In this document: positions 1 through 8,588 of the stretch, one piece after another | Numbering within the stretch: the first letter of the stretch is position 1 | How the letters are laid out: each line of letters opens with the position of its first letter | NCBI GenBank assembly: GCA_034440515.1 | Contig: JAWXCF010000038.1 | Span: 1-64,000, forward strand | Direction of reading: 5' to 3' | From: JAWXCF01 sp034440515 | GTDB taxonomy: Bacteria; Bacteroidota; Bacteroidia; CAILMK01 | DNA: 64,000 nucleotides | Notes under the pieces: model-generated | What the model was told of the DNA's origin: nothing | Seen by the model: only the letters and a program-made list of their open reading frames with translations | The model's database searches: none | Position numbers and translations under genes: made by a program

Positions 1-907
1 GACCACCGCGATTACCGCCACCTCCACCTTGACCGCCTTGACCACCACGGTTACCGCCTTGGTATCCACCGCCGCCACCTTGACCACCTGCACCACCTTG
101 ACCACCGCCTCTGCGATCGCCTTGGAATCCACCACCACGACCACCTCTGTCGCCTCCGCGTCCGCCACGATCATTGCCGCCACGATCATTGCCGCCACGT
201 CCACCTCTATCGTTTCCACCGCGACCACCTCTGTCGTCACGATCTTTAGACACGCCAAAGTTCATATTAAGATCACGTCTGCCAAATACTTCACCTTTAC
301 AGATCCATACTTTCACACCTATCTTACCATATACTGTATTAGCCTCTGCTAGTGCGTAGTCTATGTCTGCACGGAATGTATGAAGCGGGGTACGCCCCTC
401 TTTATACCCTTCAGACCTAGCTATCTCTGCACCACCTAGTCGGCCACTTGCCCTTACTTTTATACCCTCTGCACCCATTCTCATTGTACTGGCTACTGCC
501 ATTTTCAATGCACGACGGAAACTGATACGAGCCTCTAATTGATTGGCAATATTTTCTGCTACCAAGGCAGCTTCTAGTTCAGGTCTTTTAATCTCGTGAA
601 TGTTGATCTGAACGTCTGCAGCAGTTGTTAATTTTTTTAACTCATTACGAAGTTTTTCAACTTCTTGTCCACCTTTACCTATTACTATACCAGGTCTAGC
701 TGTGTGTATGGTAACGGTTACACGCTTTAATGTACGCTCAATAACAATACGGGCTATACCGCCACGTTGAATATGTTTGTTGATGTAGGCACGAATTTTA
801 AAGTCTTCAAGTAGCTTTTTAGCATAGTCTTTTGTACCATACCAATTACTCTCCCATCCGCGGATGTAACCTAATCTTAGCCCAATCGGGTTTACTTTTT
901 GTCCCAT
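1..907 (-). CDS. rpsC: 30S ribosomal protein S3 with RGG-rich C-terminal extension (partial)
   Basis: Ribosomal protein S3 of the small-subunit head, near the mRNA entry site. The gene starts at the ATG at 907 (MGQKVNPIGLRLG, the classic S3 N-terminus) and is open to the window edge, so its C-terminus is missing. The KH-domain and C-terminal core are present and end near residues 205-220 (VKVWICKGEVFGRR). After this comes an unusual low-complexity tail of at least 80 residues, first DRGG/NDRGG units and then GGQGG/GGNRGG units, with 12 RGG motifs visible. A bacterial S3 usually ends soon after the core. It is the last visible gene of the fused str-S10 operon, 18 bases after rplV. Identity is certain; the role of the tail is unknown. 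Confidence 0.96.
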   Translation of the reverse strand, partial: MGQKVNPIGLRLGYIRGWESNWYGTKDYAKKLLEDFKIRAYINKHIQRGGIARIVIERTLKRVTVTIHTARPGIVIGKGGQEVEKLRNELKKLTTAADVQINIHEIKRPELEAALVAENIANQLEARISFRRALKMAVASTMRMGAEGIKVRASGRLGGAEIARSEGYKEGRTPLHTFRADIDYALAEANTVYGKIGVKVWICKGEVFGRRDLNMNFGVSKDRDDRGGRGGNDRGGRGGNDRGGNDRGGRGGDRGGRGGGFQGDRRGGGQGGAGGQGGGGGYQGGNRGGQGGQGGGGGNRGG

Positions 908-925
908 TTCTTATATAATCTTTAT

Positions 926-1297
926 TTAAGCGATGGTATCTACTTTTGCTTCTTGCGGTAGACCAACGGTTAGGGTAATGTGGTTAGAACGTTTACGAAT
1001 TCTGTGGGCACGACCTTGAGGTGCAGGTTGCACTCTCTTTAGCATTCTGCCGCCGTCAACTGTTATGCGTTTTACAATTAGTTCACTTTCGTCAGCACCA
1101 GACTCTGCGTGTGCTTGCTTCCAATTATTAATTGCACTGAGCAACAATTTCTCTAATTGTACACTGTACATATGTTTTTCGTGTACTTTCAGTACATATA
1201 TTGCCTTGTCAGCACGCATACCACGTATTAGGTCAGCCAATAGGCGCATTTTACGTGGAGAGAATTGTGATCTATTTAATTTTGCTAATGCTTCCAT
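926..1297 (-). CDS. rplV: 50S ribosomal protein L22
   Basis: Ribosomal protein L22 (123 residues, slightly longer than the usual ~110). It binds 23S rRNA, and its extended beta-hairpin lines the peptide exit tunnel. Recognised from the N-terminal segment SPRKMRLLADLIRG and the hairpin region around residues 80-105 (GGRMLKRVQPAPQGRAHRIR), the area of macrolide-resistance changes in other bacteria. It lies between rpsS (3-base gap) and rpsC in the standard S10 order. Its ATG is one of the very few CATG sites in the window. Confidence 0.97.
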   Translation of the reverse strand: MEALAKLNRSQFSPRKMRLLADLIRGMRADKAIYVLKVHEKHMYSVQLEKLLLSAINNWKQAHAESGADESELIVKRITVDGGRMLKRVQPAPQGRAHRIRKRSNHITLTVGLPQEAKVDTIA

Positions 1298-1300
1298 GGT

Positions 1301-1570
1301 TTACTTTTTCTTTTTAGCAGTGTGACCTCTGAAAGTACGTGTTGGTGAAAATTCGCCAAGCTTGTGACCTACCATATTTTCAGTTACATATACAGGAATA
1401 AATTTATTACCGTTGTGTACTGCAATGGTATGGCCTACAAACTGAGGAGATATCATACTACGGCGACTCCAAGTTTTGATTACAGTTTTTTTATCTGTTT
1501 CATTTAGGGTATCTACCTTTTTCTCCAGCTTAAAGCTGATGTAAGGGCCTTTTTTAATAGAACGACTCAT
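1301..1570 (-). CDS. rpsS: 30S ribosomal protein S19
   Basis: Ribosomal protein S19 (89 residues, normal length), in the small-subunit head next to S13 and contacting 16S rRNA. Typical features are the N-terminus MSRSIKKGPY, the segment WSRRSMISPQFVGHTIAVHNG in the middle, and GHKLGEFSPTRTFRGH near the end. It sits 3 bases after rplB and 3 bases before rplV, so translational coupling within the S10 operon is likely. Confidence 0.98.
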   Translation of the reverse strand: MSRSIKKGPYISFKLEKKVDTLNETDKKTVIKTWSRRSMISPQFVGHTIAVHNGNKFIPVYVTENMVGHKLGEFSPTRTFRGHTAKKKK

Positions 1571-1573
1571 AGC

Positions 1574-2404
1574 TTACTTTCTTTTCTTACGTCTTTCGAT
1601 GATGAATTTAGATGTAGGATTTTTAGGTGCACGAGTTTTCTTGCCCTTAGAATATAATCCTTTTCTTGAACGGGGTTGTCCACCTGATGCACGACCCTCA
1701 CCACCACCCATAGGGTGATCTACTGGGTTCATTGCTACACCACGTACACGTGGTCTACGGCCCAACCATCTTCTACGACCTGCCTTACCATCGCTGGTCA
1801 AGCTGTGGTCACCATTACTAACACTACCTACTGTAGCATAGCATTGTGCTAATACCATTCTAGTTTCACCACTTGGCATTTTTAAGATGGCATATTTACC
1901 ATCTCTGGCTAATAGTTGAACATATGAACCAGCACTTCTAGCGAAAGATCCGCCTTTGCCTGGGTGCAACTCAACATTGTGTACTAGTGTACCTAGTGGT
2001 ATAAACTGTAGTTTAAGAGTATTCCCAATCTCTGGGGCTACTCTTTCACCACTTATTATTTCTTGCCCTACGGTAATGCCCTTAGGTGCTAGTATATAAG
2101 TCTTTTCGCCATCAGTATATTCTACTAATGCTATGAATGCTGTACGATTCGGATCATACTCAATGGTCTTAACAGTAGCAGTTATGCCGTGTTTAGCCCT
2201 TGCGAAGTCTATAATACGATACTTACGTTTGTGACCACCGCCCATATAGCGCATAGTCATTTTACCAGTATTGTTACGTCCACCAGATTTCTTGATTGGG
2301 CGTAGCAAACTTTTCTCAGGTTTGTCAGTAGTTAACTCAGCATAAGAGTTTAATACTGCGAAACGTGTACCTGGAGTATTCGGTTTTAATCTTTTTACTG
2401 CCAT
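1574..2404 (-). CDS. rplB: 50S ribosomal protein L2
   Basis: Ribosomal protein L2 (276 residues, full length), one of the earliest-binding large-subunit proteins and close to the peptidyl-transferase centre. The conserved C-terminal block VRGVAMNPVDHPMGGGEG (around residues 220-237) carries the histidine linked to peptidyl-transferase function. The N-terminal RNA-binding region (residues 1-60) and the basic end KFIIERRKKRK are normal. It is followed by rpsS with a 3-base gap in the S10 operon. Confidence 0.98.
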   Translation of the reverse strand: MAVKRLKPNTPGTRFAVLNSYAELTTDKPEKSLLRPIKKSGGRNNTGKMTMRYMGGGHKRKYRIIDFARAKHGITATVKTIEYDPNRTAFIALVEYTDGEKTYILAPKGITVGQEIISGERVAPEIGNTLKLQFIPLGTLVHNVELHPGKGGSFARSAGSYVQLLARDGKYAILKMPSGETRMVLAQCYATVGSVSNGDHSLTSDGKAGRRRWLGRRPRVRGVAMNPVDHPMGGGEGRASGGQPRSRKGLYSKGKKTRAPKNPTSKFIIERRKKRK

Positions 2405-2412
2405 ACTCTTAT

Positions 2413-2703
2413 TTAGATGTTGCTATAGAAATCTATTTGATCTCCGTCTTTAAGTTTCACAATAGCTTTTTTCAAGGCAGGGGTGCGTCCTGATATAAAA
2501 TTACGTTTGGTAAAGCGTGTTTTGCTTTTACCTTTATAATTCATAGTACGAACTTCCTCTACCGTTACTTCATATATCTTTTCGATTTCAGCCTTTATTT
2601 CCAGTTTATCCGCTTTAGGGTCCACCATAAACGTGTACTGATTTAGCTTATCTTGTAGTTGTGTTCCCTTTTCAGTTACCACAGGTTTTTTTAATATGCT
2701 CAT
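2413..2703 (-). CDS. rplW: 50S ribosomal protein L23
   Basis: Ribosomal protein L23 (96 residues), located at the exit of the peptide tunnel, where trigger factor and signal recognition particle dock. Identified from the N-terminal LKKPVVTEKGT motif, the central segment YTFMVDPKADKLEIKAEIE, and its position between rplD and rplB. The loop around residues 60-75 is basic, as usual for rRNA contact. Nothing unusual. Confidence 0.96.
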   Translation of the reverse strand: MSILKKPVVTEKGTQLQDKLNQYTFMVDPKADKLEIKAEIEKIYEVTVEEVRTMNYKGKSKTRFTKRNFISGRTPALKKAIVKLKDGDQIDFYSNI

Positions 2704-2712
2704 ATCTGTAGT

Positions 2713-3339
2713 TTACTTTAAAGTTTCGTTAATTATGTTAACTGCATCTTCTGTCAATATCAATTTTTGCGCGTGCAATAGTGAATATGTATTCAACTCA
2801 CTCGGTAGTGCAATATTTGCATTTTGAATGTTACTAGCAGATTTCATAATGTTCACATTAGCTGAACCAATTACGAAAAGGCTACGATTATCTGTAAGAT
2901 TAAGTGCAGATAATATTTGGGTAAACTCTTTAGTTTTAGGTACTGCCATATCAAAGTTTTCTACAACCACTATCTGATTGTTGATTGCCTTGTATGCTAA
3001 TGCTGACCTACGAGCTAATGACTTAACCTTTTTGTTCAATTTAATATCGTAGTCACGGACTCTAGGACCAAATACACGTCCACCACCACGAAGCAATGGA
3101 GACTTAATATCACCACGACGAGCGCCACCGCTCCCCTTTTGCTTGATAAGTTTACGCGTAGAACCCCTAAGTTCATTACGTTCTTTTGCTTTGTGCGTAC
3201 CCTGACGGTTTGCGTTTTGAATACGCTTAACGTCTAGGTAAATCACGTGATCATTGGGCTCTATGGCAAAGATTTCATCAGCCAGAGTTACCATTTTAGT
3301 GGTTTTCTCACCTTTTATGTTGAATACTTCCAGTTCCAT
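2713..3339 (-). CDS. rplD: 50S ribosomal protein L4
   Basis: Ribosomal protein L4 (208 residues, normal length), which binds 23S rRNA early in assembly and sends a loop into the exit tunnel. The loop lies around residues 50-105 (QKGSGGARRGDIKSPLLRGG, then GPRVRDYDIKLNKK). In gamma-proteobacteria L4 also represses the S10 operon by acting on a leader upstream of rpsJ. Here rpsJ follows fusA by 11 bases, so that long leader cannot exist and regulation must differ (inference). Confidence 0.97.
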   Translation of the reverse strand: MELEVFNIKGEKTTKMVTLADEIFAIEPNDHVIYLDVKRIQNANRQGTHKAKERNELRGSTRKLIKQKGSGGARRGDIKSPLLRGGGRVFGPRVRDYDIKLNKKVKSLARRSALAYKAINNQIVVVENFDMAVPKTKEFTQILSALNLTDNRSLFVIGSANVNIMKSASNIQNANIALPSELNTYSLLHAQKLILTEDAVNIINETLK

Positions 3340-3346
3340 TTTACCT

Positions 3347-3964
3347 TTATTTATGAATAACTACAAATGATCCTTTTCCTCCTGGCACTGCTCCTTTTAG
3401 GAGTATCAAATTCTTTTCAGGCATAATTCTGACAACGACAAGGTTTTGAACCTTTACTCTGTCGCCACCCATTCTACCTGCCATTCGCATACCTTTAAAG
3501 ACACGGCTAGGCCAAGATGAGGCTCCAAGTGATCCCGGTGCACGTGCTCGGTTATGCTGACCGTGAGTTCTACCACCTACACCACTAAAGTTGTGTCGGC
3601 GTACTACTCCCTGAAAGCCCTTACCCATACTGGTACCCACTACATCAACAAATTCACCTTCTTCGAAGATACTAATGTCAATACTGTCACCTAATTTCAG
3701 CGCTTGCTCAAATTCCAAGAACTCCACCAATTTAGCTTTAGGAGGGGTGTTAGCCTTCTCAAAATGACCTTTTAAAGCCTTTGTTGCGTTCTTTTCCTTA
3801 CGGTCTCCGTATGCAAGTTGAACTGCGTTATAACCTTCATTTTCCTCAGTTTTTACGTGAGTGACAACGCACGGACCAGCCTGGATTACTGTAACGGGAA
3901 TATTCTTCCCGTCAGCATCAAAAATGCTGGTCATACCTAATTTTTTACCTATTATGCCTGACAT
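3347..3964 (-). CDS. rplC: 50S ribosomal protein L3
   Basis: Ribosomal protein L3 (205 residues), an assembly-initiator protein reaching the peptidyl-transferase centre. The start chosen is the ATG at 3964 (MSGIIGKKLGMTSIF), the normal L3 N-terminus. An in-frame TTG two codons upstream lies inside the rpsJ stop region and is unlikely to be used. The L3 signature FQGVVRRHNFSGVGGRTHG is around residues 120-140, including the glutamine that is methylated by PrmB in other species. The gene starts 2 bases after rpsJ ends, so coupling is likely. Confidence 0.97.
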   Translation of the reverse strand: MSGIIGKKLGMTSIFDADGKNIPVTVIQAGPCVVTHVKTEENEGYNAVQLAYGDRKEKNATKALKGHFEKANTPPKAKLVEFLEFEQALKLGDSIDISIFEEGEFVDVVGTSMGKGFQGVVRRHNFSGVGGRTHGQHNRARAPGSLGASSWPSRVFKGMRMAGRMGGDRVKVQNLVVVRIMPEKNLILLKGAVPGGKGSFVVIHK

Positions 3965-3966
3965 TA

Positions 3967-4272
3967 TCAAACTTTTATTTCTACGTCAACACCACTTGGC
4001 AATTCCAACTTCATCAGTGCATCAACTGTTTTAGCAGAACTACTGTAAATGTCTATTAATCTTTTATGTGAGCACAGTTCAAACTGTTCTCTTGCTGTTT
4101 TATTCACGTGAGGTGAGCGTAATACTGTGAAGATTTTCTTCTCAGTAGGAAGTGGTATTGGACCACTAACAACTGCACCTGTTGTTTTTACGGTCTTTAC
4201 AATCTTTTCGGCTGATTTATCAACCAAATGGTGATCATAAGACTTCAACTTTATTCTAATCTTTTGACTCAT
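3967..4272 (-). CDS. rpsJ: 30S ribosomal protein S10 (NusE)
   Basis: Ribosomal protein S10 (101 residues). As NusE it also pairs with NusB in antitermination and links ribosomes to RNA polymerase through NusG. Recognised from IRIKLKSYDHHLVDKS at the N-terminus and the block VSGPIPLPTEKKIFTVLRSPHVN. It is normally the first gene of the S10 operon; here it follows fusA by only 11 bases, so the str and S10 operons are joined. Its ATG is preceded by C, forming one of the rare CATG sites. Confidence 0.97.
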   Translation of the reverse strand: MSQKIRIKLKSYDHHLVDKSAEKIVKTVKTTGAVVSGPIPLPTEKKIFTVLRSPHVNKTAREQFELCSHKRLIDIYSSSAKTVDALMKLELPSGVDVEIKV

Positions 4273-4283
4273 GGTTACTTAGC

Positions 4284-6407
4284 TTACACTTTTTCGGATT
4301 TACCTTTCATTTTAGCCAATATACCTTCAGCTATACTATTTGGCACCTGATCATAATGGCTGAATGTCATAGTACTAGAACCACGTCCAGATGTTACTGT
4401 ACGCAATGTAGTTACATATCCAAACAACTCACTTAACGGAACTTTTGCTTTGATGATTTGACCATCGCCACGACTATCTACACCCTCCAACTGTCCACGG
4501 CGTCTGTTTAGGTCACCCATTACATCGCCCATATAATCTTCTGGAGTTACTACTTCTACACTCATTATTGGCTCAAGCAACATAGGCTTAGCTTTTCTAC
4601 AAGTCTCTCTAAATGCTAATCTAGCACAAAGCTCAAATGATAATGAATCTGAGTCCACTGGGTGGAAAGATCCTTCAAACAATCTAACTCTAAGTGAATC
4701 TAGCGGATAACCAGCTAGAACACCATTGCTCATAGCATTATCAAAACCTTTTTGTACTGCAGGAATGTACTCCCTAGGTATAGATCCACCTACTACTTCA
4801 TTAATGAATTGTAAGCCACCACCGGGGTTTTTCTCTAGGAATGCTGCATCAGCAGGACCAACCTCTACTTGAATATCTGCAAATTTACCACGACCGCCCG
4901 TTTGCTTTTTATAGACTTCGCGATGTTGTACAGTCATAGAAATTGACTCTTTGTAGGCTACTTGTGGAGCCCCTTGGTTACACTCTACTTTGAACTCACG
5001 TTTCAGTCTATCAACGATAATCTCTAAGTGAAGCTCACCCATTCCACTAATTACGGTCTGACCAGTTTCCTCATCTGTTTTAACACGGAATGTAGGATCC
5101 TCTTCAGACAATTTACCAAGTGCAATACCTAATTTATCTATATCAGCTTGAGTTTTAGGCTCAATTGCTAAACCGATAACTGGCTCAGGGAATGTCATAC
5201 TTTCTAAAGCAATAGGGAATTTCTCATCGCATAGTGTATCACCAGTACGAATGTCTTTAAAACCAACTGCTGCACCTATATCACCAGCTGTAACTGAATC
5301 AATAGGGTTTTGCTTATTAGCGTGCATTTGGAATATACGACTGATACGCTCTTTTTTCATAGTTCGCGTATTCAACACATAAGACCCAGCGTCTAATCTA
5401 CCACTATATACACGGAAGAATGCTAATCTACCCACAAATGGGTCAGTCATTATCTTGAATGCAAGTGCAGAGAATGGGTCTGATGCTGCAGATTTACGAG
5501 TTACCTCTTCTTCAGTATCTGGATTAATTCCCACTACGTCTGGCATATCCATAGGTGATGGTAGGTATTGACATACCGCATCAAGCATAGTTTGCACACC
5601 TTTATTTTTAAATGCAGAACCGCATAGCATTGGTGTAATGCTCATAGCAATAGTTGCCTTACGAATTGCAGAACGTAACTCTTCAACTGTGATACTTGCA
5701 GGATTCTCAAAGAATTTCTCCATCAATGTATCATCGTGTTCAGCAATGGCTTCTACCATTTTCTCACGATACTCATTAACAGTTTCAATTAAGTCTTCTG
5801 GGATTGGAATAGTGTAAGATTCAAAACCGTAACCTTCTTCTTTCCATACAGTAGCTTCCATAGTTACTAGATCCACTACACCTTTAAATGTATCTTCTGC
5901 ACCTATAGGTACCTGAAGTGGAACTGGACGACCATTTAATTTTTCCTTAACTTGTTTTACTACGTTAAAGAAGTCTGCGCCTGCACGGTCCATTTTATTA
6001 ACGAAACCGATACGCGCTACATTATATTTATTAGCTTGACGCCAAACTGTCTCACTTTGCGGCTCAACACCACTTACTGCACAGAATAAAGCAACAGAAC
6101 CATCTAATACTCTAAGTGAGCGCTCTACCTCTACGGTAAAGTCAACGTGACCTGGTGTATCAATGATGTTGATGTCATAATCAATATCTTTATACATCCA
6201 GTGGGTACGAGTAGCAGCAGAGGTAATGGTAATACCACGTTCTTGCTCTTGTACCATCCAATCCATAGTAGCGGCACCGTTATGCACTTCGCCAATCTTA
6301 TGATTAACACCAGTGTAGAACAATACTCGCTCTGTAGTGGTAGTCTTACCAGCATCAATGTGTGCCATTATGCCGATATTTCTTGTATAATTTAAATCAT
6401 TACTCAT
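4284..6407 (-). CDS. fusA: Elongation factor G
   Basis: EF-G (707 residues, normal length), the GTPase that drives translocation and, with RRF, ribosome recycling. The P-loop AHIDAGKTTT begins near residue 15, followed by RGITITSA (switch I), DTPGHVDF (G3) and NKMDRAGADF (G4). The C-terminal part shows domain IV (GGRGKFADIQVEVGP) and domain V (PEDYMGDVMGDLNRRRGQ). The sequence is complete, and G4 and switch I fit an active translocase rather than the recycling paralog EF-G2. It lies between rpsG (10-base gap) and rpsJ (11-base gap); tuf, which follows fusA in E. coli, is at 25-26 kb instead. Confidence 0.98.
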   Translation of the reverse strand: MSNDLNYTRNIGIMAHIDAGKTTTTERVLFYTGVNHKIGEVHNGAATMDWMVQEQERGITITSAATRTHWMYKDIDYDINIIDTPGHVDFTVEVERSLRVLDGSVALFCAVSGVEPQSETVWRQANKYNVARIGFVNKMDRAGADFFNVVKQVKEKLNGRPVPLQVPIGAEDTFKGVVDLVTMEATVWKEEGYGFESYTIPIPEDLIETVNEYREKMVEAIAEHDDTLMEKFFENPASITVEELRSAIRKATIAMSITPMLCGSAFKNKGVQTMLDAVCQYLPSPMDMPDVVGINPDTEEEVTRKSAASDPFSALAFKIMTDPFVGRLAFFRVYSGRLDAGSYVLNTRTMKKERISRIFQMHANKQNPIDSVTAGDIGAAVGFKDIRTGDTLCDEKFPIALESMTFPEPVIGLAIEPKTQADIDKLGIALGKLSEEDPTFRVKTDEETGQTVISGMGELHLEIIVDRLKREFKVECNQGAPQVAYKESISMTVQHREVYKKQTGGRGKFADIQVEVGPADAAFLEKNPGGGLQFINEVVGGSIPREYIPAVQKGFDNAMSNGVLAGYPLDSLRVRLFEGSFHPVDSDSLSFELCARLAFRETCRKAKPMLLEPIMSVEVVTPEDYMGDVMGDLNRRRGQLEGVDSRGDGQIIKAKVPLSELFGYVTTLRTVTSGRGSSTMTFSHYDQVPNSIAEGILAKMKGKSEKV

Positions 6408-6417
6408 TTGTACAGTA

Positions 6418-6885
6418 CTATACTCTAAAGTGTGAGAATGCTTTATTTGCTTCAGCCATACGGTGTGTGTCTTCTTTCTTTTTCACAGCAGCACCTTCGT
6501 TGTTAGCAGCAGCCAAAATTTCTGCAGCCAATTTATCAATCATTGACTTCCCATTGCGTTTACGTGAATATAAAATCAACCATTTCATACCCATTGCCAT
6601 TTTACGCTCAGATCTAATCTCTGTCGGTATTTGGAACGTGGCTCCACCTACACGTCTGGCTTTAACCTCAACTTGTGGTGTTACATTAGTTAGTGCCCTT
6701 CTCCATACTTCTAGACCATTCTCTTTAGTACGTGTTTCTACTATTTCTAAAGCTCCGTAAACAATGTTAAAAGCGGTGGTTTTTTTACCATCTAACATTA
6801 GGTTGTTTACAAATTTTGTTAAAACAGTATCTCCGTACTTCGGATCAGGTAATATATAGTGCTTCTTGGGTTTAGTCTTCCTCAT
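6418..6885 (-). CDS. rpsG: 30S ribosomal protein S7
   Basis: Ribosomal protein S7 (155 residues, normal length), which nucleates folding of the 16S 3' domain and touches the E-site tRNA. Recognisable blocks are DPKYGDTVLTKFVNNLMLDG (residues 14-33), the beta-hairpin region VTPQVEVKARRVGGATFQIP (around 78-97), and a helical C-terminus ending KAFSHFRV. It is second in the str operon, 31 bases after rpsL. Confidence 0.98.
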   Translation of the reverse strand: MRKTKPKKHYILPDPKYGDTVLTKFVNNLMLDGKKTTAFNIVYGALEIVETRTKENGLEVWRRALTNVTPQVEVKARRVGGATFQIPTEIRSERKMAMGMKWLILYSRKRNGKSMIDKLAAEILAAANNEGAAVKKKEDTHRMAEANKAFSHFRV

Positions 6886-6916
6886 TTTGTTTGAGTTATT
6901 TTTTTGACTTTACTTA

Positions 6917-7300
6917 TTATGATTTTTTAACCTTAGGTCGTTTAGTACCATATTTACTACGGCTCTGTTGACGTTTGTCAACGCCGGCAGTATCTAAGGC
7001 ACCACGTACTATGTGGTAACGAACCCCTGGTAAATCTTTCACACGACCGCCACGAACCAGTACTATGCTGTGCTCTTGTAGGTTGTGACCTTCACCAGGA
7101 ATGTAAACGTTTACTTCCTTTTGATTAGTTAACCTAACACGCGCTACTTTACGCATAGCTGAGTTAGGCTTCTTAGGGGTAGTAGTGTACACACGTGTGC
7201 ACACACCCCTTCTTTGTGGGCAGGAATCAAGGGCAGGAGACTTACTCTTATTTTTGATTTTCGTTCTGCCGTTTCTTACCAATTGCTGTATAGTTGGCAT
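6917..7300 (-). CDS. rpsL: 30S ribosomal protein S12
   Basis: Ribosomal protein S12 (127 residues), at the decoding centre and central to translational accuracy. The ATG at 7300 (MPTIQQLVRNGR) gives the usual N-terminus; the frame is open further upstream, but that stretch overlaps the promoter and is not conserved S12 sequence. The streptomycin-site lysines occur in the conserved contexts TTPKKPNSAMRK and RGGRVKDLPGVRYH. No resistance-type substitution is visible at either position. It is the first gene of the fused str-S10 operon, about 30 bases after the predicted transcription start. Confidence 0.98.
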   Translation of the reverse strand: MPTIQQLVRNGRTKIKNKSKSPALDSCPQRRGVCTRVYTTTPKKPNSAMRKVARVRLTNQKEVNVYIPGEGHNLQEHSIVLVRGGRVKDLPGVRYHIVRGALDTAGVDKRQQSRSKYGTKRPKVKKS

Positions 7301-7335
7301 ATATCGTGTTAAAAACCTTTCAAATTTTAGGACTG

Positions 7336-7365
7336 CAAAAATAGGAGTTTTTTTGCTAATAACAA
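7336..7365 (-). promoter_or_regulatory. Bacteroidota-type promoter of the str-S10 operon
   Basis: Reading the minus strand, TTG (7365-7363), 19 bases, then TATTTTTG (7343-7336) fits the Bacteroidota -33/-7 consensus (TTG, N19-20, TAnnTTTG). Transcription would start near 7330, about 30 bases before rpsL. Exact spacing and position directly upstream of the first gene make this a strong call. Confidence 0.75.
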
Positions 7366-7584
7366 TCAACAGTTTAACTGTTTATTATTAGGGGCAAGCA
7401 AGAGGATAAGACACCAAGCCCAATCAAGTTCGAAAAACCATAGACAATAACACGTCACGGCAAAACAATATATGAAAGTGCGAAGGTTTTAACCTATTGT
7501 TAAAACTTCTAACAGGGGGCAAAAATAAAGTATTTATTTTACATTATCATTACGTAATCATACTTTTTTTAAAATATTATGCAC

Positions 7585-7618
7585 AAAAAAAGCCGACTCC
7601 TTTTGCAGAAGTCGGCTT
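7585..7618 (-). terminator. Intrinsic terminator after the 7.6 kb outer-membrane protein gene
   Basis: Perfect 9-bp stem (AAGCCGACT at 7590-7598 with AGTCGGCTT at 7610-7618) followed on the minus strand by seven U residues. It lies 24 bases past the stop at 7643 and separates that gene from the str-S10 promoter region. Confidence 0.85.
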
Positions 7619-7642
7619 GTATCATTATCTCTTGGTCAAATA

Positions 7643-8374
7643 TTATAAAATATTTTCCTTGCTTTCTGGGCAAGCATTAGAAGCTTTACCGCAGCAACTT
7701 CCTAAATTATAAGTTAGTCCAAGTGAGGCACCCATACCCAATGTATTGGTATTGATAATATTGATTGGGTTTACTGAATTAGTTCTGTAATTTAATGATC
7801 CAGTTACTGTCATTCCGTGACAAAGCTTTTGATCTATGTATAGTCCACCTAATAAAGCACCATAACTGGCACGACTAATTCCCAGGTTATTGCTTTTATC
7901 AGCGCTTAATTCTGAACCATAGTAACTCTTATCACACAAAGCGTAGTTAACTGATGCACCTGCTCTAACACCGATAGATGTACCGCAACACCCCAATAGT
8001 TTAAAATTGCCAACCATTGGCACCTCAATAGTGCTATAACTTACCTGATAATTACCATTATAGGTATTGCCTTCTTTAGTAATAGTATTTATAAATGTAT
8101 TGTAGTTTACTGTTCTATAGTTTATTCCTGACTCTAGGCTAAATTTATCGCAAACACGAAATTTAACTACTTTACCATAGCCAATACCAGTACCTGCTAC
8201 AGAGTAGGCATCTTTTCTATAGGTAGTATATCTATCTACCATTGTCTGTACACCTACAGATATTCTTTCTTTCTTTAAGAGATTTATACATTCAGGACCT
8301 CCGCAAGCTAAAACGCTTGCAGTACTGCTAAGAGTCAAAACGACACCTAGGACTATTGTTTTAAAATTCTTCAT
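7643..8374 (-). CDS. Secreted outer-membrane beta-barrel-like protein
   Basis: Protein of 243 residues with a clear signal peptide (about residues 1-23, cut near ...SVLACGG). The rest is rich in alternating beta-strand patterns (KFSLESGINYRTVNYN, GCCGTSIGVRAGASVNYAL, MTVTGSLNYRTN, GASLGLTYNLG), typical of small outer-membrane barrels of the PorT/OMP_b-brl kind. Odd for such a protein, it has about ten cysteines, including two CC pairs and a C-terminal CCGKASNAC. It has its own terminator and seems monocistronic. The exact family and function are not recognised; the barrel call is inference from strand pattern and length. Confidence 0.6.
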   Translation of the reverse strand: MKNFKTIVLGVVLTLSSTASVLACGGPECINLLKKERISVGVQTMVDRYTTYRKDAYSVAGTGIGYGKVVKFRVCDKFSLESGINYRTVNYNTFINTITKEGNTYNGNYQVSYSTIEVPMVGNFKLLGCCGTSIGVRAGASVNYALCDKSYYGSELSADKSNNLGISRASYGALLGGLYIDQKLCHGMTVTGSLNYRTNSVNPINIINTNTLGMGASLGLTYNLGSCCGKASNACPESKENIL

Positions 8375-8492
8375 TTGATTACAAATATGATTTAAGCTTA
8401 ATCAAATTTACTCATTTATCTGTTAGTATAATGCTTTGTATATAAATAAATTATGAAGAAATGATATTCATTATAATTGAGCTTAAATAAAA

Positions 8493-8530
8493 CAGCAACC
8501 CCTTGCTACATTTCTATAACAAGGGGTTGC
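8493..8530 (-). terminator. Intrinsic terminator of the first DUF1573 gene
   Basis: Perfect 11-bp stem GCAACCCCTTG (8495-8505) with CAAGGGGTTGC (8520-8530) and a 14-base loop. On the minus strand it is followed by a U-rich stretch (GUUUUAUUUA). It lies about 60 bases past the stop at 8589. Confidence 0.75.
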
Positions 8531-8588
8531 ATCACTAACTTATTTCACAAACAACAACAGGAAACGCCTTAAATAAAAGTAAAACTAT

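Noticed and set aside
1..240. Regular short repeats as a possible CRISPR array
   Set aside because: The units are codon-level Gly/Arg/Asp repeats of rpsC with no constant repeat length or unique spacers.
29..352. Thr/Ser-rich open frame on the plus strand
   Set aside because: It is the antisense of the rpsC RGG-repeat tail; low-complexity repeats leave several frames open by chance.
3965..3970. TTG start for rplC
   Set aside because: It overlaps the rpsJ stop and adds two residues not found in L3; the ATG at 3964 is normal.
7301..7369. N-terminal extension of rpsL to an upstream start
   Set aside because: The extra residues are not S12-like and overlap the promoter; MPTIQQL at 7300 is the family start.
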